Shown here one piece after another: positions 6,605 through 11,441 of a stretch of DNA of 11,441 nucleotides. Below the pieces are notes generated by a model. It saw only the letters and a list, made by a program, of their open reading frames with translations. It did not search any database and had not been told where the DNA came from. Positions within the stretch are counted from its first letter, which is position 1. The number at the start of each line of letters is the position of its first letter. A program made the position numbers and the translations under genes. The stretch is from Brumimicrobium sp964346075 (GTDB lineage: Bacteria; Bacteroidota; Bacteroidia; Flavobacteriales_D; Crocinitomicaceae), in assembly GCA_964346075.1 (NCBI GenBank), contig CAYFTH010000103.1, forward strand, positions 1-11,441, in the 5' to 3' direction.

Positions 6605-7415
6605 TTTACCTTACATTCCAGATCGCAGAGTAAAACCTCGCGAGGATGGACTGACAATGATGATGGATAAGGGATTGAGTCTGACTGAAACAGAAAACTT
6701 TATTCAGGCCAATGGACACCTGACAGATATCATAAAGTTTGGTTTTGGTACGGCTTACGTGGCCAACGATCTTGAGGAAAAAATCAAGTTGTACAAATCG
6801 CACGATATACGCCCGTATTTTGGAGGAACACTGTTCGAGGCCTTCTACGCCCGAGGAATGTTTGAAGATTTTATTCGTCTCATGGATAAGTATCAACTTG
6901 ATTTGTGCGAGATATCCGATGGTTCGATCATCATACCACACGATGAAAAGTGTGAATTAATCCATAAAATGGCGAAAGATCGCACCGTACTTTCTGAAGT
7001 GGGATCCAAAGATTCGGGAATATTGATTAGTCCGAATAAATGGATAAAAATGATGAGCACAGAATTAGAGGCAGGTTCCTGGAAAGTGATTGCTGAAGGA
7101 AGAGAAAGTGGGAATGTTGGTGTATTCAGACCTAATGGAACGGCGCATACTTTTTTGATCAATAAAATTATCGCTAAGGTGAAACCTGAAGATATTTTAT
7201 GGGAAGCGCCGAAAAAAAACCAGCAAGTTTGGTTCATAAAGCTTTTTGGAGCGAATGTGAACTTAGGTAATATTGCCCCGAATGAAGTCATACCGCTCGA
7301 ATGTTTACGCATTGGTCTTCGCGGAGATACGTTTTTTGAAAATTTACCTGAAGATTATGCTGAACGTCTCAAACAAGTAAATACTGAAGGCGAGGACGGA
7401 GAAGAGGAAGAGTAA
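6588..7415 (+). CDS. Phosphosulfolactate synthase-like protein (ComA family)
   Basis: A 275-residue TIM-barrel protein. ComA adds sulfite to phosphoenolpyruvate to make (2R)-phospho-3-sulfolactate, the first step of coenzyme M synthesis in methanogens and of sulfolactate synthesis in Bacillus spores. Plant HSA32 is a homologue with a heat-memory role. Motifs run along the whole length: KPREDGLTMMMDKGL (16-30), KFGFGT (50-55), YFGGTLFE (77-84), EISDG (108-112), SEVGSK (136-141), EAGSWKVIAEGRESG (161-175) and LGNIAPNEVIPLECLRIGLR (226-245). An acidic tail ends it. The start chosen is ATG 6588 (MKKNFDLPYIP), which fits family N termini; ATG 6573 is an alternative. It overlaps the TPR gene by 17 bases and lies 12 bases before the WD40 gene. 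No other sulfonate-pathway gene is present, so the reaction in this organism is uncertain although the family is clear. Confidence 0.85.
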   Translation: MKKNFDLPYIPDRRVKPREDGLTMMMDKGLSLTETENFIQANGHLTDIIKFGFGTAYVANDLEEKIKLYKSHDIRPYFGGTLFEAFYARGMFEDFIRLMDKYQLDLCEISDGSIIIPHDEKCELIHKMAKDRTVLSEVGSKDSGILISPNKWIKMMSTELEAGSWKVIAEGRESGNVGVFRPNGTAHTFLINKIIAKVKPEDILWEAPKKNQQVWFIKLFGANVNLGNIAPNEVIPLECLRIGLRGDTFFENLPEDYAERLKQVNTEGEDGEEEE

Positions 7416-7427
7416 ATAGCATTATTT

Positions 7428-8318
7428 ATGAAGCTAAAACCTACACAATCGATAGACGGGCATGTCGGAGCGATTTATGATGTTTTATTAGCCCCTGATC
7501 ATAAGGTTTATACAACAAGTGCAGATAAATTTGTGGCAAGGTGGGATTTGAAATCGGGACAACAGGACCGGTTTGCTGTCAGACTTGAATTCTCTGGGTT
7601 TCGACTTGCATTGAATCATCACAAGAACATCCTGGCTATTGGGAATTCAAAAGGGGCCATTCACGTGGTTGATTTACACAAAAACAAAGAGCAACGACTC
7701 TTGGCTCAACATCAGGTTGGTGTTTTTGCTCTTACGTATTGTGAAAAACGAAATGTATTCTATTCAGGAGATGCAGAAGGATATTTCTGCGTGTGGGATG
7801 GCGATAATTTTGATCTGTTGTTGACATACCCATTCGAATGCGGAAAAATTCGGCAAGTGACAATAAACGAAGATGGTAGCCATATCGCCATTTGTGGTCA
7901 GGACGGTTTTATTCGTATACTGGAAACCGAATTTTTTAACGAAAAACAAACCTTTAAAGCCCATAAGCTGGGTGCGAACTGCGCAGTATTCTGCGGTGAT
8001 TTGCTCTATACTGGTGGTAAAGATGCTCATATCAAGCTTTGGGACTGGAAAAATGGACAAGTCATCGCAGCTATTCCAGCACACAACTACGCTGTTTATG
8101 ATTTGATTCTACTCCATGAGAATTCACTTTTGGTTTCGGCTAGTTTTGATAAAACCATTAAAGTATTTGATGCCGAAGATTTATCGATTCAGCAGCGTAT
8201 TGAATTTAAAGACGGCGGACACCGACACGTGGTGAATAGACTTGCTAAGCAAAACGACCTTGCATTTTTGTCCGTGAGCGATGATAAAAAAATTAAATCC
8301 TGGGAATTGGAAATGTAG
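7428..8318 (+). CDS. WD40 repeat protein, seven-bladed propeller
   Basis: A 296-residue cytoplasmic protein made almost entirely of WD40 repeats, which fold into a beta-propeller used for protein-protein contact. Seven blades can be traced: 8-40 (GHVGAIYDV...ARWD), 52-83, 94-124 (HQVGVFAL...CVWD), 136-165, 178-207 (AHKLGAN...IKLWDW), 218-248 (AHNYAVYDL...IKVFD) and 264-294 (GHRHVVNRL...IKSWELE). Seven is the canonical number, so the protein looks complete. There is no signal peptide, enzyme domain or membrane segment. It follows the ComA-like gene by 12 bases and should be its operon partner. Function unknown; a scaffold for its neighbours is an inference. Confidence 0.87.
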   Translation: MKLKPTQSIDGHVGAIYDVLLAPDHKVYTTSADKFVARWDLKSGQQDRFAVRLEFSGFRLALNHHKNILAIGNSKGAIHVVDLHKNKEQRLLAQHQVGVFALTYCEKRNVFYSGDAEGYFCVWDGDNFDLLLTYPFECGKIRQVTINEDGSHIAICGQDGFIRILETEFFNEKQTFKAHKLGANCAVFCGDLLYTGGKDAHIKLWDWKNGQVIAAIPAHNYAVYDLILLHENSLLVSASFDKTIKVFDAEDLSIQQRIEFKDGGHRHVVNRLAKQNDLAFLSVSDDKKIKSWELEM

Positions 8319-8358
8319 TTTATAGCTGCGCAAACGAACAACCCAAACATATTCTAAT

Positions 8359-9513
8359 TTATGCTACTTTTCGCTTGAGGTATGTCTTCACTTGAGAACG
8401 GATATACTCGCTCGGAATCGATTCGCGCAAATTATAATTCAGTCGCATGCTCGAACCATAAGCTCCGGCACTGTGAATGGTTATTAGATCACCCCGCTCC
8501 AATTCCGGAAGGGAATGACCAGCTCCAAAGGTGTCCGAACTTTCGCATGTTGGTCCGCTAATGGTATAGTGCTGTTCAATCAAATCGTCTTTATTCACCG
8601 TGACCTTATGCCGTGCTTCGTATAGCGCTGGTCGCATGAGTTCGGTCATACCTACGTCTAAAATAGCTGTTGGATTGGTTTCGCGATGTTTAATGTATTG
8701 CACTTCCCCCACGAGTTGACCGCATTGCGCAACAATACTTCTTCCAGGTTCAAGAAAAATGGTATCAATGACGGATTCGGGTAAATAAGTGCGCAAAGCC
8801 CCCATCCATCCATCGAAATCTGCAATAGGATTGCGAAGCGGGTTAGCGTAATCAATTCCTAAGCCGCCGCCCAGGTTGAGATAGTTGAGTTCGTAACCGG
8901 ATGGTAGTTTTTCAATGATACCGCGAACGGTCAGCGATAAATCTTCAAAATAGGATAAATCAGTGATCTGCGAACCGACGTGAAAATGCAAACCAACGAT
9001 ATCAGCAGGGAAATTAGTGATGAGCGTTTTTGCCTCATCAACAGACATTCCGAATTTATGATGTTTTTCGCCTGTACTAATTTTTTCGTGTGTATCTACT
9101 TTCACGTCCGGATTAATACGCAGTGCAATTGATGTATCACTTTCTAACGAAGTTTTAAGGGATTGAATAATTTCAAATTCTTCAGGACATTCGCAATGAA
9201 TGACACCAATATTTTTTTGAAGAGCGTATTCTATTTCGCGAATGGTCTTGCCTGATCCGGCAAAAACAATTTCTGAAGCGTCCCATCCCTGCTTTAGTGC
9301 ATAGTTGATTTCACCGTGAGTTACGCAATCAACTCCAATACCCTGTTCGCGAATACGTGCAATAACAGGACCTTCATTGTTGGCCTTTATAGCGTAGAAC
9401 AATTGGCAGTTGTGCTTTTGAGCTGCCGATGTACATTTTACAATCGTGCGATCTAAAAGGTTCATGTCGTAGCGGTAATACGGACCGTTGTAAATTGTTC
9501 TTGCTTCCATCAT
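8359..9513 (-). CDS. lysA: Diaminopimelate decarboxylase
   Basis: A 384-residue fold type III PLP enzyme that decarboxylates meso-2,6-diaminopimelate to L-lysine, the last step of the pathway (EC 4.1.1.20). FYAIKAN places the PLP-binding Lys at 43. Further marks are HKFGM (152-156), HFHVGSQ (176-182), LNLGGGLGI (212-220), the phosphate-binding EPGRS (255-259), DVGMTELMRPALYEARH (286-302), GPTCESSDTFG (320-330) with the active-site Cys323 and Glu324, and GAYGSSMRLNYN (350-361). The CES and RPALY blocks favour diaminopimelate over ornithine, arginine or carboxynorspermidine substrates. A longer frame opens at TTG 9531, but that codon is part of the -7 promoter box, so ATG 9513 (or 9510) is the start. 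It is monocistronic here, convergent with the WD40 gene across 40 bases and divergent from the DUF2805 gene. Confidence 0.9.
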   Translation of the reverse strand: MMEARTIYNGPYYRYDMNLLDRTIVKCTSAAQKHNCQLFYAIKANNEGPVIARIREQGIGVDCVTHGEINYALKQGWDASEIVFAGSGKTIREIEYALQKNIGVIHCECPEEFEIIQSLKTSLESDTSIALRINPDVKVDTHEKISTGEKHHKFGMSVDEAKTLITNFPADIVGLHFHVGSQITDLSYFEDLSLTVRGIIEKLPSGYELNYLNLGGGLGIDYANPLRNPIADFDGWMGALRTYLPESVIDTIFLEPGRSIVAQCGQLVGEVQYIKHRETNPTAILDVGMTELMRPALYEARHKVTVNKDDLIEQHYTISGPTCESSDTFGAGHSLPELERGDLITIHSAGAYGSSMRLNYNLRESIPSEYIRSQVKTYLKRKVA

Positions 9514-9528
9514 TTCATCTATTTTTGG

Positions 9529-9562
9529 CAAATATAACTATAAAGCAACATATATAACACAA
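9529..9562 (-). promoter_or_regulatory. Promoter of lysA
   Basis: On the minus strand, a -33 TTG (9562-9560) and a -7 TATATTTG (9536-9529) are 23 bases apart, the same spacing as the promoter at 494-527. Transcription should begin near 9525-9522, giving a leader of roughly ten bases before ATG 9513. A palindrome at 9553-9569 is centred on the -33 element. Confidence 0.7.
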
Positions 9563-9569
9563 TGTTATA
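9553..9569. promoter_or_regulatory. Operator-like palindrome on the lysA -33 element
   Basis: TATAACA (9553-9559) and TGTTATA (9563-9569) are perfect inverted repeats around CAA (9560-9562), which is the -33 TTG of lysA on the other strand. Seven-base arms with a short spacer are typical of dimeric repressor sites, and the position would block RNA polymerase. The site also lies about 70 bases upstream of the divergent DUF2805 gene. No regulator gene is nearby. AT-rich palindromes can arise by chance. Confidence 0.4.
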
Positions 9570-9639
9570 AAAATAACAATAAAAACAAAATAATAACTTC
9601 TATACAACAACTTTTAAGAAGGGTTATTGTTTTGTGAAT

Positions 9640-9930
9640 ATGAAAATGAAGGAAAAATATAATTTAAGCGAACGCGATATTGATCGAATAATCGAGATGG
9701 CCTGGGAAGATCGCACACCATTCGGAGCGATCACTTTTCAGTTTCAACTGAGTGAGAAGGAAGTGATCGCATTAATGCGTGAACATTTAAAACCTTCCAG
9801 TTGGAGACGTTGGAGAAAGCGTGTTCAAGGAAGAACAACCAAACACATGGCCAAGCGAAAATTTACTACAGGAAGACACAAATCATCAAGACAGCGGGCC
9901 ATTTCGGGCAATAAAATCTCTAAACGCTAA
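9640..9930 (+). CDS. DUF2805/TIGR03643 family small basic protein
   Basis: A 96-residue protein matching the small conserved family of unknown function known as TIGR03643 or DUF2805. The family core spans residues 8-70: LSERDIDRIIEMAWEDRTPF (9-28), FQFQLSEKEVIALMRE (34-49), then LKPSSWRRWRKRVQGRTTKH (50-69). The LSEKEVIALMR segment resembles a helix-turn-helix, and the tryptophan/arginine block that follows is strongly basic. A further Lys/Arg/Ser-rich tail (70-96) extends beyond the core and suggests nucleic-acid binding; this is inference. An in-frame GTG lies at 9634, but ATG 9640 is preferred because the GTG overlaps a near-consensus -7 box (TTGTTTTG, 9627-9634). It is divergent from lysA and convergent with the next gene. 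Confidence 0.78.
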   Translation: MKMKEKYNLSERDIDRIIEMAWEDRTPFGAITFQFQLSEKEVIALMREHLKPSSWRRWRKRVQGRTTKHMAKRKFTTGRHKSSRQRAISGNKISKR

Positions 9931-9987
9931 TATGTATTATTCGAATGTTTAGTTCCGACTGTCGAAAAGTGTTAAAATGCAAAGACT

Positions 9988-10611
9988 TTACTTGATAACA
10001 GCAGCGTAGGGGAGTATAATGGGTTGTTCGCCATTGCTTTGTACAAAAGCGTTAATTTCACTTCCTTCGCCAAATGAATATAGTTCCCAGGGAATATCAA
10101 ACTGGATTCCTTGAGGTTTAAATTCTACAAGATATTTAGGAGACTGTTTGGATTCACGTAACCGTTGAACCTCTTTTTCACTGATGTTGAAAAAATGTTG
10201 CCAATCAAACTTCAGACGTTGACCAAGCTCCCATTTTTCGTTCTTTTTTTGATAGAGTTGTAAAGCTCCATAATCCTCTCTTAATTCGGCAAACTTGCGA
10301 TAAACGAAAAAGTACTCACCAGCCAATGATTTATAATAATGAATAGAGATGGTATTATATGCGGTACAAAATTCAGCAACGTTGATCTTAACCGTGTTTT
10401 TAGCTATTGCATTCATTGAAACCGTATGGTTTTCAACATATATTTTCTGGGCACCGAAAAGGTCATTGATTTGAATACTATCGAGTCGCTCCAAACATTC
10501 AACAGTAGATAAACTGGATAAAAAATCCTCAAAAATACTGTCATTTTGCCTTTGTGCTTGTCCTGATACGAATACACCAGCAAAAAGGATTGTTAAAAAA
10601 AAACGCGTCAT
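9988..10611 (-). CDS. Secreted protein of unknown function
   Basis: A 207-residue protein with a clear signal peptide (MTRFFLTILFAGVFVSGQA, cleavage near residue 19) and no lipobox cysteine, so it is probably periplasmic or secreted. The mature part is mixed alpha/beta with many aromatic residues and one regular stretch, SIHYYKSLAGEYFFVYRKFAELR (about 88-110), followed by LYQKKNEKWELGQRLKFDW. The latter looks like the strands of a small beta domain that reports a measured value. No family motif, T9SS tail or catalytic signature is recognised. It is convergent with the DUF2805 gene across 57 bases and seems to stand alone. The start at ATG 10611 is well placed before the signal peptide. Confidence 0.7.
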   Translation of the reverse strand: MTRFFLTILFAGVFVSGQAQRQNDSIFEDFLSSLSTVECLERLDSIQINDLFGAQKIYVENHTVSMNAIAKNTVKINVAEFCTAYNTISIHYYKSLAGEYFFVYRKFAELREDYGALQLYQKKNEKWELGQRLKFDWQHFFNISEKEVQRLRESKQSPKYLVEFKPQGIQFDIPWELYSFGEGSEINAFVQSNGEQPIILPYAAVIK

Positions 10612-10711
10612 AAAACTATAATTTGATAGTAAATAATATCCTGATATATTTCTTAAAAAGTAACAACAATAAATATACCGTTTTTGTGTTACGCTCCTAC
10701 CGATTTTTGTT

Positions 10712-10719
10712 CAAATATA
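10712..10719 (-). promoter_or_regulatory. -7 box for the secreted unknown protein gene
   Basis: The minus strand reads TATATTTG here, an exact TAnnTTTG match. No TTG occurs about 23 bases upstream, so the -33 is weak. Transcription would start near 10705-10708 and leave a leader of about 95 bases before ATG 10611, longer than for the other genes in the window. Confidence 0.4.
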
Positions 10720-10892
10720 ATCATGAGGCGTCTTGATGTTAAAAGTATGTAAAGGAATTAAAAGTAAAATGATTACTCATACTATTTGAGAATGTTCGAT
10801 CGCTTGCAAGAGGCTTTATAATTATAGAACCTATTTGTGATGTGAGAAGATCAGCTATACAGGAGCTAAAGAGCAGTATCCCATTTATAATT

Positions 10893-10924
10893 TAAATGCA
10901 TATCCGCTACTTTACCCCAAGATA
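10893..10924 (-). repeat. 32-base inverted repeat, right copy
   Basis: The reverse complement of these bases agrees with 21-52 at 26 of 32 positions, with the shared blocks TTGGGGTAAA, AGCGGATA and GCAT. The two copies face each other across almost 10.9 kb that contain every called gene in the window. The orientation is like that of terminal inverted repeats, but the genes between are housekeeping-like and include no recombinase. Confidence 0.6.
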
Positions 10925-10984
10925 AGATGGCAATGGTACAGTTTTTTTGTTCTTATGAGAAAGAGTTACTTGTATCAGTTAAGG

Positions 10985-10997
10985 AATGATAATCATT
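10985..10997. promoter_or_regulatory. Fur-box-like palindrome
   Basis: AATGATAATCATT is a perfect palindrome around a central A and matches the middle 13 bases of the classical Fur box GATAATGATAATCATTATC. Over the full 19 positions (10982-11000) 14 agree. It lies about 55 bases before a TATAAT (11053-11058) and about 95 bases before the small frame at 11093. Use as an iron-response operator is an inference; no iron gene is visible. Confidence 0.35.
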
Positions 10998-11092
10998 AGT
11001 TATCACTACTGTCCGTTAAAATTATTCTGAATGCTCTGTATCTTTTAATTGTTATAATCTCAGCTACTTTATACCCATAAGGAGTTGATCGG

Positions 11093-11194
11093 ATGAATAA
11101 ACTTTTTTCGTCTAAAAAAAAGATGGTTGATTTCACTGAGATGGTTTTATTCGGCCTTCAAAGGAAAACTATTGAGATCAAAATAAATGATTAG
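11093..11194 (+). CDS. Possible 33-residue peptide or gene remnant
   Basis: The frame begins MNKLFSSKKKMVDFTEMVLF and ends at TAG after 33 residues. It is preceded by a textbook Shine-Dalgarno AAGGAG (11079-11084) eight bases before ATG, and by TATAAT at 11053-11058. Both signals are unusual for this lineage, where strong Shine-Dalgarno sequences are rare. No family is recognised. It may be the 5' end of a decayed foreign gene. Its last eight bases overlap the next small frame. Confidence 0.25.
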   Translation: MNKLFSSKKKMVDFTEMVLFGLQRKTIEIKIND

Positions 11195-11327
11195 TAAGAC
11201 CGGAAAGCTCCGCAGTGAATCACAAGGAGATCATCCGGCCGCACTTATCATTGATGAAGAGGGAAATCGTTTTGCTTTGACAGCCTTGAATTTTTGTTTC
11301 GTTTTTTTTCAAGAACCGAGGTGTTAA
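11187..11327 (+). CDS. Possible 46-residue peptide or gene remnant
   Basis: The frame begins MISKTGKLRSESQGDHPAAL and continues with a segment that reads like real protein (IIDEEGNRFALTALNF) before ending in a low-complexity T-rich stretch. It starts within ATGATTAG, overlapping the preceding frame by eight bases in another phase. That arrangement would suit translational coupling or a frameshift within one decayed gene. No family is recognised. Confidence 0.22.
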   Translation: MISKTGKLRSESQGDHPAALIIDEEGNRFALTALNFCFVFFQEPRC

Positions 11328-11441
11328 CCGAGCTCATGAACACCTATAAATAATAACTTAGCGTGAATAAAAAATGAAAGGCAGTAGTGTAAAATAGAAT
11401 AGCTACAGGCTCAACCGCTAAGCGCGCAATGCGATGCACTG

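Larger units (their letters stand above)
10612..11441. other. Right non-coding or decayed region
   Basis: About 830 bases without a convincing gene. The stretch holds a -7 box for the gene on its left (10712-10719, minus strand), an AT palindrome TATAATTATA (10817-10826), the right copy of the 32-base repeat (10893-10924), a Fur-box-like palindrome (10985-10997) and two tiny overlapping frames (11093-11194, 11187-11327). There are also small inverted repeats: CTTGAA/TTCAAG (11285-11313) and GGTGTT/AACACC (11320-11344). Stops are dense in all frames of the first 450 bases. It could be a decayed mobile element or a long regulatory gap; no transposase motif was found. Confidence 0.55.

Noticed and set aside
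10793..10819. MFDRLQEAL, like the first residues of the signal recognition particle protein Ffh
   Set aside because: Only nine codons before a stop; too short to be meaningful.
11008..11020. ACTGTCCGTTAAA, which resembles the end of some insertion sequences
   Set aside because: No matching inverted copy and no transposase frame were found in the window, so an insertion sequence cannot be supported.

Overview
The window looks like a chromosomal segment of a Bacteroidota bacterium, most likely a marine or freshwater member of the Flavobacteriales. The genome is AT-rich. Two secreted proteins have (or appear to have) C-terminal type IX secretion (T9SS) sorting domains. Several genes are preceded by the Bacteroidota -7 promoter element TAnnTTTG, and most starts lack a Shine-Dalgarno sequence. 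No species is recognised.

Layout. 1-551 is a non-coding region with palindromic repeats, ending in a good TTG-N23-TATATTTG promoter. 552-1991 (+) encodes a secreted PKD/Ig-like repeat protein with a T9SS tail and a strong intrinsic terminator. 2093-3367 (-) encodes a secreted cyanophycinase-like (S51) peptidase. 3486-4448 (+) is a membrane-anchored family 2 glycosyltransferase of the DPM1/GtrB type. 4628-4861 (+) is a small unrecognised protein, followed by about 310 bases rich in inverted repeats.

5174-8318 (+) is a compact three-gene operon: a ten-repeat TPR protein, a phosphosulfolactate synthase-like (ComA) protein whose start overlaps the TPR stop, and a seven-bladed WD40 protein 12 bases downstream. 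8359-9513 (-) is diaminopimelate decarboxylase (lysA, last step of lysine synthesis), divergent from 9640-9930 (+), a small very basic DUF2805/TIGR03643 protein. 9988-10611 (-) is a secreted protein of unknown function. 10612-11441 has no convincing gene. It carries a Fur-box-like palindrome, two tiny overlapping reading frames and an inverted copy of a 32-base repeat also present at bases 21-52.

The middle (3.4-9.9 kb) reads as ordinary core chromosome. Both edges look like variable or decayed intergenic DNA. The points most worth a second look are: the 32-base inverted repeat bracketing the gene block; promoter -7 boxes that touch or nearly touch start codons, which corrects two TTG starts and predicts leaderless mRNAs; the ComA-like enzyme locked into an operon with two scaffold-type proteins; and two intergenic stretches whose inverted repeats interlock. 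No CRISPR array, tRNA, rRNA or intact transposase was seen.
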